A DNA stretch of 64,000 nt from Artemia franciscana. Lineage: Eukaryota > Arthropoda > Branchiopoda > Anostraca > Artemiidae. The notes beneath the pieces are model-generated. The model made no database searches. It was not told the DNA's origin and saw only the letters and a list, made by a program, of their open reading frames with translations. Below, piece by piece: positions 20,906-32,737 of this stretch. Position numbers and translations under genes: made by a program. Numbering within the stretch: position 1 is the stretch's first letter; each line of letters starts with the position of its first letter. The stretch lies in assembly GCF_032884065.1 (NCBI RefSeq), contig NC_088868.1, forward strand, positions 36,234,890-36,298,889, given 5' to 3'.

Positions 20906-23900
20906 GAAATCTTCAGAAGGCTACACAAATCGTTAATTATATACTTCGCTGAAGCCTTCCCCATTTGAGGTTTCCAGCTAGAAGCCTTCGGAAGGCTTCC
21001 CTATTTAAGTTGTAGGTTAGTTTGTCATTTAATAGCGAAACCCTCAGAACGCTGCACAAATAGTTAATTATATGCTTAGCTGAAGGCTTCTCCATTTGGG
21101 GTTTCCAGCTGGAAACTTTCAGAAGGCTTCCCCATTTACGTTGTAGGTTAGTTTATCATATAATAGTGAAACCATCAGAAGGCTGCACAAATAGTTAATG
21201 ATATTCTTAGCTGAAGGCTTCTCCATTTGGGGTTTTCAGCTGAAAACTTTCATTAGGCTTTCCCATTTAAATTGTAGGTTAGTTTATCATATAATATTGG
21301 AGTCTTTGAAGGCCGCACAAATAGTTAATTACATGCTTAGCTGAAGGCTTCCACATTTGGGTTTTCCCACCAGAAGCCTCCAGAAGGCTTCCACATCTAA
21401 GTTGCTGGTTAGTTTGTCATTTAATAGAGATACCGCAAGAAGAATGCACAAATAGTTAATTATGTGCTTCGCTGGAGGCTTCCCCATTTGGGGTTTCCAG
21501 CTGGAAGCTTTCAGAAGGCTTCCCCATTCAAGTTGTAGGTTAGTTTATCATTTTATAGTGAAATCTTCAGAAGGCTGCAAAATCGTTAATTATATTCTTA
21601 GCTGAAGGCTTCCCCATTTGGGGTTTCCAGCTGGAAGTCTTCAGAAGGCTTCCACATTTAAGTTGTAGGTTAGTTTTTCATTCAATAGAGAAACCAATAG
21701 AAGACTGCACAAATAGTTAATTATATGCATAGCTGAAGGCTTTCCCGTTTGGGGTTTCCAGCTGGAAACTTTTTGAAGGCTTCCCTGTTTAAGTTGTATG
21801 TTAGTTAATCATTTCATAATGAAATCTTCAGAAGGGTGCACAAATCGTTAATTATATGCTTCGCTGAAGGCTTCCCCATTTGGGGTTTCCAGATTGAAAC
21901 CTTCAGAAGGCTTCCCCATTTAAGTTGTAGGTTTGTGTATCAGTTAATAGTTTAACTCTCAGAAGACTGCACAAATATTTCATTGTATTCTTAGCTTAAG
22001 GCTTCCCCATTTGGGGTTTCCAGCTGGAAACTTTCCAAATGATTCCCCATTTAAGTTGTAGGTTAGTTTATCATTTAATAGTGAAATTTTCAGAAAGCTG
22101 CACAAATAGTTAACTATATGCTTAGCTGAAGGCCTCCCCATTTGGTGTTTCCAGCTGGAAGCCTTCAGAAGAATTTCCCATTTAAGTTGTAGGTTAGTTT
22201 TTCATTTAATAGAAAAGCCGCCAGAAGGCTACACAAATAGTTAATTATATACATCGCTGAAGGCTTCTCCATTTGGGGTTTCCAGCAGGAAACTTTCAGA
22301 AGGCTTCCCAAACTAAGTTGTTGGTTAGTTTATCATTTAATTGTGAAATCTAGAGAAGGCTGCACAAATCGGTAATTATATGCTTCGCTGAAGACTTCCC
22401 CTTTTGTGGTTTCCAGCTGGAAGCCTTCACAAGGCTTCTCCATTTAAGTTGTAGGTTAGTTTCTCATTTAATAGAGAAACCACAAGAAGGCTGCACAAAT
22501 AGTTAATTATATGCTTAGCTGAAGGCTTTCCGGTTTGGGGTTTCCAGCTGGAAACTTTTAGAAAGCTTCCCTGTTTAAGTTGTATGTTAGTTTATCATTT
22601 CATAATGAAATCTTCTGAAGGCTGCACAAATCGTCAATTATATGCTTCGCTGAAGGCTTCCCCATTTGGGGTTTCCAGATTGAACCCTTCAGAAGGCTTC
22701 CCCATTTAAGTTGTTGGTTTGTGTATCATTTAATAGTTTAACCCTCAGAAGACTCCACAAATATTTCATTATATTCTTAGCTTAAGGCTTCCCCATTTGG
22801 GCTTTCGAGCTGGAAACTCTCAAAATGATTCCCCATTTAAGTTGTAGGTTAGTTTATCATTTAATAGTGAAATTTTCAGAAGGCTGCACAAATAGTTGAT
22901 TATATGCTTAGCTGAAGGCCTCCCCATTTGGTGTTTCCAGCTGGAAGCCTTCTGAAGGATTCCCCATTTAAGTTGTTGGTTAGTTTTTCATTTAATAGAG
23001 AAGCTGCCAGAAGGCTGCACAAATAGTTAATTATATACTTCGCTAAAGGCTTCTCCATTTGGGGTTTCCAGCAGGAAACTTTCAGAAGGCTTCCCCAACT
23101 AAGTTGTAGGTTAGTTTATCATTTAATTGTGAAATCTTGACATGGCGGCACAAATCGGTAATTATATGCTTTGCTGAAGGCTTCCCCATTTGGGGTTTCC
23201 AGCTGGAAGCCTTCACAAGGCTTCTCCATTCAAGTTGTAGGTTAGTTTCTCATTTAATAGAGAAACCACAAGAAGGCTGCACAAATAGTTTATTATATGC
23301 TTAGCTGAAGGCTTTCCAATTTGGGGTTTCCAGCTGGAAACTTTTGAAGGCTTCCCTATTTAACTTGTAGGTTAGTTTATCATTTAATAATGAAATTTTC
23401 AGAAGGCTGCACAAATCGTTAATTATATGCTTCGCTGAAGGCTTCCCTATTGGGGGTTTCCCACTAGAAGTTTTCAGAAGGCTTCCCCATTTAAGTTGTA
23501 GGTTAGGTTATCATTTAATAGTGTAACCCTCAGAAGGTTGCACAAATAGTTAATTACATTCATAGTTGAAGGTTTCCAGCTAGAAACTTTCAGAACGCTT
23601 CCCCATCTAAGTTGTAGGTTAGTTTATCATTTAATAGTGAAGTCTTCAGAAGGCTTCACATATAGTTAATTATATTCTTAGCTGAAGGCTTTCCCATTTG
23701 GGGTTTCCAGCTGAGAACTTACAGAACGGTCTCATTTAAGTTGTAGGTTAGTTTATCATAAAATCTTCAGAAGGCTGCACAAATAGTTAATTGTTTGCTT
23801 AGCTGAAGGCTTTCGCATTTGGGGTTTCCAGCTGGAAGCCTTCAGAAGGCTTCCACATTTAAGTTGTAGGTTAGTTCGTCATTTAATAGAGAAACCGCCA

Positions 23901-24015
23901 GAAGGATGCAATAATAGTTATTTATATACTTCGATAAAAGCTTCTCTATTTGAGATTTCCAGCTGGAAACCTTCAGAAGACTTCCCCGTTTAAGTCTTAG
24001 GTTAGTTTATCATTA
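20905..24015. repeat. Satellite DNA, monomer about 131 bp, with 6-mer higher-order repeat
   Basis: About 23-24 direct monomers. Successive GGCTGCACAAATAGTTAAT words lie at 21181, 21311, 21442, 21573 and 21703, so the period is 130-131 bp. Each monomer contains GAAGGCTTCCCCATTTGGGG, the palindrome CCAGCTGG and GGAAGCCTTCAGAAGGCTTCC, giving a strong dyad (for example 21604-21613 pairs with 21633-21642). Variant monomers recur every 786 bp (six monomers): AGAAACCA at 21689, 22475 and 23261; AAATCGGTAA at 22366 and 23152. The array ends where the large tandem unit begins. Confidence 0.95.
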
Positions 24016-24284
24016 CAGATACAGAGTGCATTCGATACAGAGTGCCCTGGTCTAAAACACACCGAAAAAAATACATTGTGCCCATACAGTTCTTTACTTA
24101 GGCAGTGCTATTGCGCTACCTATGATTAAATCATGATAGTTGGGCTGTAATCATGACCTTCATAGGCTGCAAGATATGCAGGAATGTACTGAATTGTTGG
24201 TTGCTCTATTTAAGATATCACTCAGGATATATTGCAGTTTGAACAGAGTCTATCAGGAGAATATGAATAAAAATAGAATTTTTT

Positions 24285-24760
24285 TTACAGCAATACAACA
24301 AGAATTTTTTTTGGGAAAACAGGAGAAAAACTTCCTAAAATATCCCAACTCAACGGTACCCCCCTTTTTGGGCTTAAATTCACCCTGAATTGCGTGCCCA
24401 ATTCGCTCCACAAAAATCTTGACAGAGATCTGTAGCTTTCAAGTCTATCTTTCCACATCTGTGTTAATTTTTTTTTACCAAACAAAGAATAAACAAATGA
24501 ATCCAAACTTTCAGGTCCCTGACAATTATTTGACACAATCTTTTGTTCCCAAGATATTTTTAGCAAGATCACATAGTCCACTAGTCGGAAAATTAATCTA
24601 GTTACCATCTGTCGGCAGATATACACCAAAGCGATGTTCCAATTGAGGAGCATGATGATGAATCGTCCATATATATAAGCACTAGTACCTTTGGCTGCTA
24701 TGCTTGAAGCCCCGTATCATTTTTCTCCATAACAGTTAAATATAAGAATACTAATGAAGA
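24285..24760 (-). pseudogene. LINE-like decayed coding sequence in unit copy 1
   Basis: The minus strand holds about 120 open codons (24653-24285) downstream of the reverse transcriptase piece at 25445-25089 in element orientation. The first third (MVTRLIFRLVDYVILLKISW) may be a continuation of the same LINE. The rest has no motif I can name. Copies lie at about 32927-33330 and 43880-44160. Confidence 0.3.
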
Positions 24761-25088
24761 CAAAACTTACGACGTGGAATGTACAAACGAACCTGAAAAA
24801 AGAAAAAATAAAGAAAATGCTCTACATTTATCTTTGATTACGAAGGAAACATTTTTTATAAGTGAATAATAACAAACCAACAATGAAAATCTACAAACTT
24901 TTAATTTTTTTAACTTTAATGATTGTTAAATTCAAGTTTCAATGAATTCACCTATAAGGGGCATTTTTGAAAACATAAGTAGATAATGACCTGCTATTTC
25001 GTGCCCATATTATATCCGGAACATACCCATGAAACAAAAAGATTGTCTCCATGAAAATACCCAAACAGTGCCACGGCTTAATGAGTAC

Positions 25089-25445
25089 TTAAGATTTGAA
25101 ATTTTTCCTCAATATCGGAGGCAAAGAGCAGCTTAAGTTTAACACAACATGAGCATAATTCAATACTAAAACACAAAGTCCCCTATAAATGCAACTAGTG
25201 ACCGTATGCGACTGTACCTCAAGGACATTATTATTATGTGTAGAAGATGTAATAGCACCCTGCCTAATCCCTTTTCGCACAGGAATCAAACTCTTAGAAA
25301 AAAAATAAACCATCATCAACAGGTACCTAAACGTGGAGCTTTCTATACATACTTCTAAAGCACATAACAATTGAATGATCAAGACTTCAAGCCCGAGGGT
25401 TAAAGTAGCTGATACGAGTTTATACCCGAGTAGAAAGCTCGACAC
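25089..25445 (-). pseudogene. LINE reverse transcriptase fragment, dead active site, unit copy 1
   Basis: Minus strand. QLLCALEVCIESSTFRYLL resembles the region after motif A. PVRKGIRQGAITSS is motif B (G-x-R-Q-G). LNYAHVVLNLSCSLPP stands where motif C should read YADD, so the two catalytic Asp residues are gone. About 118 open codons. The homologous segment in copy 2 reads LNYAQVV, and in copy 3 a deletion removes this part. Reverse transcriptase would copy the LINE RNA at the target site. The clade is not decided (CR1/L2/Jockey-like). Confidence 0.7.
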
Positions 25446-26233
25446 ATCATGACTACCAAATATTAGGCCCCCCCCCCTAATATTTCTAATAAAGTAAATA
25501 TTTAACTTTCAATCAAAGTTTGAGAAAATTCGTTAAGGTCCTTAATTTTGGAGAAAACTATTTGGTAGTCACTCCATTTTTATATATCTTAGTATTGCAA
25601 TGATGTTGTGACACTTGTCAAACTTCTGTGGAAAAATTGAGGAAGATTTTTATGCAGGGAGATATTTATATTAAGTTACTTAATGAGAAAAAACAAAAAT
25701 TTGCATACATTTTCAATACTATATTTAATATATATGTATTGAAAATATTTAAAAATACTTAGTATTTAAAAATATAATTACTTTCATAACAACTTACCAT
25801 TCATAGAAATAATCTTGCAATCTGACTGCAAAATACTCAAAAAGTTTGCGAGACCGACTGAACAGGCAAAATGGAACTGCCAAATTACATTCAATTGATA
25901 GGAAGTTGATAAATCCATAAATTGGGTAAGTGGAATATTTGGCGAGTACATTACCTTTCAGTGGTTCTTCTTGTAACTAAAAGTTGAGATAGCAAATTTA
26001 AACACTATCAACCAAAATGGCTAGAGTCGAACTTGTGGATTTTACGAATTAAGCCCTTTATACTGGTCAACTTCATACATAACAAAGGCTTAATAAACGA
26101 ACAAAAAAAGGAAAAGAAAAGAAATAAAACAATCAAATTATGACAAATCTCTAATTATTAAAATAAAACAAGAATATGCAAAAATAGAAAACAAGAGACA
26201 AAACATTTATTAACCAAGACCCAAAAGAAAGTT

Positions 26234-26509
26234 TTACATTTTTTTCTTAAATAAACCAAGGTGCTCCACCACCCGAACGCTCTCTTGAAGAGGATTCCAA
26301 ACCTTATGACCTAAGTATCTGACATAAAAACCTGCTCTAGTTCCACTTCTATATCCAATGACTATATTATCAGCATTGCGGGTACTATAACTATGAAGTG
26401 ATTTATTTACTCTGTAAAAACCATGAAATAAGTCAGGACTGATGCAATTCCAACTCTGGTACGGCAACATTCCTGCTTGGTAGTCTTGAAGGTGACAAAC
26501 ATTACGCAC
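26234..26509 (-). pseudogene. LINE ORF2 C-terminal fragment, unit copy 1
   Basis: Minus-strand peptide with LPYQSWNCISPDLFHGF, SLHSYSTRNADNI and a G-x-KVWNPL..SV block. This matches the typical end of CR1/L2-like ORF2 proteins (LP..F...F.....H.YNTR......GP..WN.LP). In element orientation it lies upstream of the reverse transcriptase piece at 25.1-25.4 kb, so the two belong to different insertions. A TAA follows FKKKM directly. Confidence 0.7.
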
Positions 26510-27097
26510 TTAAAGTTTATTATATCACCTCTCAGTGTCATTAATTTTTTTCTATGCATCCACCAGTAAGTCGTATAGCTTTGTTTTGAAGAATTTGTAC
26601 TCGTTTAAAATTTTAATTGTAAGCTATGACAACTTAAGAATTTATTTGTAATTGTAAATTTCGTTTTAATATAAACAACAATTCAGGTTTTCAGCTTTCT
26701 TTTAATAGTATTACTCAGATAAAATTCTGTTTATGCTAAAGTTAAAATATATAAAAAAAATAACAGAGTATTTTAAAATCAGGAACTCTGATATTACATA
26801 CCAAAATATAGAAGAGATACAGAATCTTTCCTTGTTATAAAAGAGATAGCAAACGTTTTATAATTATTTATTGTCATTTGGGCTCTACAAAGTTTACCTT
26901 CGAAGCGACAGCACCTTGCTTAAACAAAATATAGCAAATTCGTAAAGTTAAAATTTCAAAAGAGAATAAGTCACAGAAAGAATTTTATTTCGGGGACAAA
27001 AAAATTCATGAAAATCTAGAAGAGACAAGAATTTGGATCTTAAGTTCTCACAGAAATACTTAATTTTTTTTTTCATTTTTAATTTTTTTTTATCTGC

Positions 27098-27270
27098 AGG
27101 AGCTTGAAAGTTCCCTACAAAGTTTTGTTTGACAAGCTGAATCCAACGGTGTAATTTTCATTAACATTTATGGATTTTTTTAGGGGGTTTCCCCTCTTCT
27201 CAGAAATCAGAAACACTTTGTGTAACTGTTGATGTGTAACTTTGAACTTCATGCATTGCATATATTTGGA
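27098..27270 (+). repeat. Dispersed repeat family A, 3' part, unit copy 1
   Basis: GGAGCTTGAAAGTTCCCTAC, then GCTGAATCCAACGGTGTAAT, TTTCATTAACATTTATGGAT and GGGGGTTTCCCC are block words of this family. Corresponding copies are at about 37182-37340 and 47696-47850. Confidence 0.65.
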
Positions 27271-28000
27271 ATAGGCATAGAAAGCCAATTATATTTCTCT
27301 ATTAGTTGCTAAAAAGATCCGATATTTTCCGTTCCAGTTACTATTGCCCCAAGTCACTCCATACTCACAACGTGTTACCAAGAGCTATAAGAAATTGATT
27401 AAGTGAACTACATAGATTTTTCTATTTTTTTTTTATTGATTGGTTATCTCAGAATTTTCAATAGTTAGTAACTAACCATCTTTAGTGGACAATTACAGTT
27501 TTACACCTCCAAATAAAACGAGGAGCCAATTTACCAAGGTGAAATCTTTTTGGATACCAAAGAGCTCCTAATTTCTATTCTAGAGAGCCTTCTTCGGATT
27601 TTACTGGATCATCTGTTCCATGCAATCACACATTCTTGATGATGAGATATTCAGCAAGATAACTTGCCTTTTTGGAAATGAATGAATTAAGAATCAGGTG
27701 AAGTTCCTAATGCTCGTAAACAAAAAGAAAGAATACTAGTAATGAATTAAATCAAATAGGCTATAAAACTTCAGAATACATTGGAGATTAATCTTACTCT
27801 GAGATCTGCTTTCTTGACCTTGATTTACTTGATTTTGCTTGGTTCAATATTAGCAACATACAAAGAAGGATAACCACATAAAACAGGAACAAAGTGCCGT
27901 CCAATGCGAAATGAGAATCGGTTCCAGACACGGAATAGTGAAATTGGATACAAATGGCCAGTTCACTTCCAAACGATGCAGCTGATAAAATTCTCTAAAA

Positions 28001-28023
28001 TATATATATATATATATATATAA
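28001..28023. repeat. Short (AT)n tract, unit copy 1
   Basis: About 11 TA dinucleotides. In copy 2 this site carries an inserted element of about 290 bp, and in copy 3 an (AT)n tract of about 110 bp. Confidence 0.9.
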
Positions 28024-28099
28024 ATTTATTTATAACCATTTTGAATCATTAATTATCGTATTAATACCAGTCCATAAATTTATAAATGAAATACAAATA

Positions 28100-28720
28100 A
28101 AGGTGACAAATATTCACTTAAAATTCTTAATTAGAACACACTTTTTCCTGAACTTTATTTTTAAATTCTTCAAACTTTTTTATGTCATTTACTGTCTTAT
28201 CATTACTATTACATAATTTTTTACTCGATAAATAAAGGGAAACTTGACCTTGTAGTGATTGTAATTGGAGCAGACAACCTCTTGCTTGTTAGAGCATTAT
28301 AATTTTGGCAATCAGACCTAAACTTAAATATGCCTGAGAAGCATAAAGATAAAAATTCCATACTCCAGTCTCGTAGAATCACCATAACATTAATTGCAGA
28401 GTAAACGGATCGCATTAATTTGGAGAACTCGAATACTATCTACGGAAATGTCCCTAACCATCCCGAAGGACAAACTATCCCAAAATAAACTGATGTATTA
28501 TAGAGAAATGCTACAACCTTAAAATGCAATGCAGTACAAAATGTGCGATTCTTCTAAGGATTCCGATGTGCAGTGACAAAATCACTTACATGTTCCCAAA
28601 AAGTTTCCTAAAGAACAAAGTTTCATCAAGTGTATTACCTAAATGAACAAGACTTCCTTCCAATCTCGCCATAACTGTATTTTAATCGAGAAATCTATGG
28701 ATAGGATCCATGGATAAAGC
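28100..28720 (-). pseudogene. Decayed LINE C-terminal region, unit copy 1
   Basis: Minus strand in mixed frames: LGVHLDETL, then ILRRIAHFV, then RSVYSAINVMVILRDWSMEF and a segment like that of the region after the LINE reverse transcriptase (LGV.LD..L.F..H......K......ILRR). Many stops and slips. The same segment lies at about 38520-39120 and 48710-49270. Confidence 0.5.
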
Positions 28721-29359
28721 TCATCAAATCGGATTACGAAGAAATATAATAAGCTTTTCCTTATCCTGTTTTCGCTTTTTGTGCAGCCATGTGATGTGAT
28801 ATGAATAACTAGTTCATCATACCTGATTTAAGGTGATACTTAAGGTGATTTAAGGTGAGTGGTCGGTTAAAAGTTATCCGATTATTTAACATAGATCTCG
28901 TTAATTACCATTTTTATGGCATTTGCTATTAACCAAGTGACATACAGCGATCGCAAACTCTGTCGGTCTTTGTCTGTCGGTCTGTCCCATTTCTGCTACT
29001 TTAGGCACTTCCAGGTAAGCTAGGAAGATTGTTGTACGCTAGGTTTTATTCCGTGTTAAGTAGATTCTAAATAGATGCAAGTTTCACTTTCACTTTAGTT
29101 TCTTTTAAGTTGTTCAAATGGAAACAAGCAACAAATAAAAGCAAAAGGTTAACAACCAATGTAAAAACTAATAATGCATTGAATACACTTAAACTCATTG
29201 GAAAAGGAATACACTTGAATTCACTGATCGGTAGAATTGACTGCTACACGAGTCTTGAGCAACCGAACTTTACTTCTGACACCTGTCTACAAAGTTAATA
29301 GCAAAATGTGAGGTAATACTTGGTGGCTTTGCCTCTCTCCATGGAAATACCATTTTACA

Positions 29360-29510
29360 GAATGTTCAGAAAGTTTCTCGTTGCGGCCGCAATCGCGGAG
29401 GACCCGGGATCTAATTCAATCACAAACTTATTCCAAAGTGGTGGTTCCAAACCTTTTTCGGTCCGTGTACTATAGTCAAGGCCCCAAAAAGGTTGCATGC
29501 CTCGTACTTT
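29360..29510. other. G+C-rich island with hAT-like terminus, unit copy 1
   Basis: GTTGCGGCCGCAATCGCGGAGGACCCGGGAT stands out in A+T-rich DNA. It is followed by GTGGTGGTTCCAAACCTTTTTCGG, which resembles the end of a hAT-type transposon. Present in all three unit copies (29380, 39785, 49948). Confidence 0.4.
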
Positions 29511-30205
29511 AGAATTGTTGTTTTAGTGTCTCTTCAACCCTTGATCAAATTGTCAAAAACACAATATTTATTGTCATATATAACGGTGCATAAAAGTTTA
29601 CAAGCATGTACAAAAATCAATGTGGCACTTAAGTGTTACTTCGAATTTTTTAATTTCTTTTCTTTTTTCTGATTTCTTTTCAAAGTCGACTGCCTTAGAA
29701 TCAATATTTCAGGTACTAATAGATCAACCATTTCACCTTTAAAATCAATAATAATAACTATCTTCTTTCCATATTAAACACCATTCCTTTGTCGTAATCA
29801 CATTTTCCATTCCAATGTATAATCTTCTTTCCTAATATTTCGAATGTATATATTTTCCATCTTAATTTTGCTTAAAACTTCCTCCGTTTAATAGTAATTA
29901 ATTTTATTGAACAAACTTCCAAATCGAACATAATTTATACATGAACACATTATTTACTATCAATCATCTTCATAATTGCTCTTCACTGATCCACTTGCAG
30001 TTGATCCACTTCAATAAATATTCAATTCATGCTTTGAAACATTAAAAAATAAAAACATTAATATTATTGTAAAAATCGTTTGTTTATATTCTTTAATCAT
30101 TTTTTGTTTATTCTAACTGTAAAAATCGTTGATAAGCGTTAGAATAATCTTCAGTAGCATTGCTGAAATCACATTTCAAATCTTCTTGTGGATATTTACA
30201 TTCAT
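29511..30205. other. A+T-rich gap in unit copy 1
   Basis: No coding-like frame. The same sequence is present in copies 2 and 3. Confidence 0.4.
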
Positions 30206-30209
30206 CTAC

Positions 30210-30540
30210 TGTCACTTCAAATCTGTCTTTGTTCAAATGGGCTGTTCTAAGATAGTTGCTAATCGAGGGAAGTATAATAGACATGCACTCGGTAGACTAT
30301 ATGCTACGTTCTGTGATCATTCTGGTCTTTATCCCCTTTTAAAGAAAAAAGATGTTCATCAGATTTGGACTTTTTCAGATATTGTAAATTTTTACTTTAT
30401 CTCCCCCCTTGGTATAGCAATGGGAAGATAATTCGTATGTCTGATGTCCCTAATATAAGTGCAACTCCTGCATGGAAGGTTTTCGGAATCAGCTTTTTAT
30501 CGTTTATCGCCTCATCATCCTTTGGTCCGTCTGTTAATGC
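30210..30540 (+). pseudogene. LINE ORF2 C-terminal end, unit copy 1, 3' truncated
   Basis: Plus strand in two frames: KIVANRGKYNRHALGRLYAT, then (after a slip) FFRYCKFLLYLPPWYSNGK and IIRMSDVPNI. The block FCK(F/Y)..(I/L)P.W..N..I.R matches the end of the LINE at 60731-60928, so both come from one clade. The 3' untranslated end seen in copies 2 and 3 is deleted here (junction at about 30537). Confidence 0.6.
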
Positions 30541-31729
30541 TCGTATATCATATCTAATATATCATTGCTGGTCAATATCTAGGTCGATGTTGTAATTGGA
30601 TAACGGTATATACTCAAAACCTCCCTCTTTACAAAATCTCAAGAAGATCATATTTCTCTTAGATCTTTCCTAATGACATCCTCCCACCTTATTTGCAAAG
30701 CTCCTGCTTTTCGTTTTGCCAGCACGCATCATCTTTAGAAATTTATCATCTTTCATTCATGGAGCCATTTCAACCGTGTTTCCTCAACTGTCTCTTGATT
30801 TATCACACCTTCAAAAATGATTTTTTATTATTTAGAATATAGCAAACTTCAAGATTAGGGCTTGAGCTATGTTGACCTGTCAATATTTAACTCAGTTTTA
30901 TTATTGGATAGCGGAAAAACAGTTAAATCAAATATAGTTTTAGTCTGGACAGTAACTTTATTTTAAGCCGGTTTAGTTGCATGAATACAAGTACACGAAA
31001 GTTTGATTGAAGTACAGGAAAGTCTGATTTGTGAGATATTTGTTGAAATTCTTAAAGAAATGAAATGACTCAATTGTCTGAAACAAGGACTACGAGCTGT
31101 GATTAGCTCTTATTTTATTTCGATTTGACTTCTTTGTTTGCTATAATATATTTGTTTAATCCTTATTAATTAAGCTCAGTAATTTACCTAGATATTAGAG
31201 GTTTTAAGGCTTTTATAAATGGTAGTATTTAATCTCATACTAAATTATTATACTCAGCAATGTCATACCCAGCGCATTTTGCAGGAAGTTTGCATTTGCA
31301 TAGAGTAATCTGATGCTCTTCTCTAGATGATCTGGATCTTTTTTATTTCTTCGTATCCCTCATGGTCTTCGTATCTTTTTACTATTCCTTTCATCCTGCC
31401 AAATTCTCATTAAAATTTTATTCAGCTTCTTTTCATAAGTCTTTTGCTTCTTCTCTTAAGTTTTTTGACTCTTCTGAAAATTATTTTTATAGCTATTTCA
31501 TATTCTCGCTGAATTTTTTCTATCGTTTGGTCTTTGCTCTGCATTTCCTTCTGAACTTGTTCTTCTCAGCTCCAAGAGTTATTATTACAGATTTATCATA
31601 TCTTTTTGGGATTTCAACAAGATTTGATCTCTGTATTCCCAAAAGCCAGCACCAATAATTCCCAAGATTCCAATGCATGTGTTTAGCCAGAGTAACCTTT
31701 AAAAATATAAGTAGGCAATTGCAGAAGTT
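30541..31729. other. Mosaic repeat DNA in unit copy 1
   Basis: Non-coding. Contains the segment from about 30840 to 31215 that has an older, diverged relative at 52815-53190. The T-rich part at 31360-31650 is low complexity with no credible protein. Confidence 0.5.
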
Positions 31730-32440
31730 GATTGGAATAATTTGGTCGATCTTACGGATGATATAAATACGAGTTTTCAAAGATTTATGATAAACTGATT
31801 TTGTTAGTGACAAAAACGTGTATATGGTTGATCGCCATCATGGAAAAATAATCCTAAGAAACCATGGATGTCGCCTAACTTGTTGCATTGTATTAATAAA
31901 AGAGATCAACTTTCTAAGAATTCCTTAAATAATGGAAATTATCCGATTTGTTTAAGAATTTATAAAAATTAGAGGAATGCCCTGAATAAATTACTGAGAA
32001 ATGTAAAAAAAATATTTCGTAAATAAATTGACTGAGACTTGTGGTAACCCTGCAAAAACATGGACAATAATTAAAAGTGTGATATCGACAGACAACTTGA
32101 TTATTCCCGATGAAGTAGGAGTGCAGGATGGCCTGCCAACGAAGAAACCAGATAAGATATGTGATGCTGTTTCTAAACATCATTAGCGTAAATTTATCTT
32201 CCCATATTGTATCTTCTGATGATGATGATGCTCCATTGGAATTTTTTTATGAAGACTCCAATTGATATTTCTATGTATATGAAATCCTTCTCTCGTGATG
32301 AAGTAGAGAAAATTATCTTTCGGATTAAAAACACATCGGCAGGAAGCGATTCACTCAATCTTCTGGTGTTAAAACTAGCGTTCCCTTGTGTTGCTGATGT
32401 TATTTGTGCTGCTGATGTAAAATTGCTATTGGATGTTTTT
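31730..32440 (+). pseudogene. LINE ORF2 linker and start of reverse transcriptase, unit copy 1
   Basis: Plus strand, several frames. DWNNLVDLTDDINTSFQRF, then KKPDKICDAVSKH, then TPIDISMYMKSFSRDEVEKI and IFRIKNTSAGSDSLN-L-LVLK. The last is the start of the LINE reverse transcriptase domain (EV..II..LK..SS.G.D.I....LK). Frameshifts and stops throughout. The rest of the reverse transcriptase is missing, and the fragment runs directly into family A-like sequence at about 32445. Confidence 0.65.
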
Positions 32441-32737
32441 GGGGAAATGGTGGGCGTGGGAGAACGGTTAGTTGCCCCCAAACCTCTTTCTACAATTAAA
32501 AATGACACTAGTCCATTGAATTTCCAATGGAATGAGCCCTTCTCGAATGAGCCAAACTTTTCAACCACTTTGAACAAAATGGCTATCTAAAAATTTTATT
32601 GGGTGTGTTTGGGGAAATGGTGGGCCTAGAAAGGGGGGTTAGTTGTCCTCAAATCACATTCGACTATTAAAAAGGATATTCTTCCTTTTAATTCCCAATC
32701 AAATGAGCCCTTTTCGAAGTTTTTAAAAAAACTCTTT
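32441..32737. repeat. Repeat at the end of unit copy 1
   Basis: GGGGAAATGGTGGGCGTGG and TTAGTTGCCC..AAACC.C words occur twice in tandem (32440-32580 and 32600-32730), as also at the end of copy 2 (43300-43570). Related to dispersed family A (AAAATGGCTATCTAAAAATTT). Confidence 0.65.

Larger units (their letters stand above)
24033..32737. repeat. Large tandem unit, copy 1 (about 8.7 kb)
   Basis: Starts at CGATACAGAGTGCCCTGGTC, the same words that start copy 2 (32738) and copy 3 (43578). It is colinear with copy 2 except that two blocks are missing: 26815-27098 replaces about 1.66 kb of copy 2, and about 440 bp is absent at 30538. A short partial duplicate of the start (GATACAGAGTGC at 24018) lies at the satellite border. 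Confidence 0.95.

Noticed and set aside
31362..31658. Phe/Ser-rich open frame in units 1 and 2 (also 42226-42522)
   Set aside because: It is T-rich low-complexity sequence, and its reading frame is not kept in copy 3.
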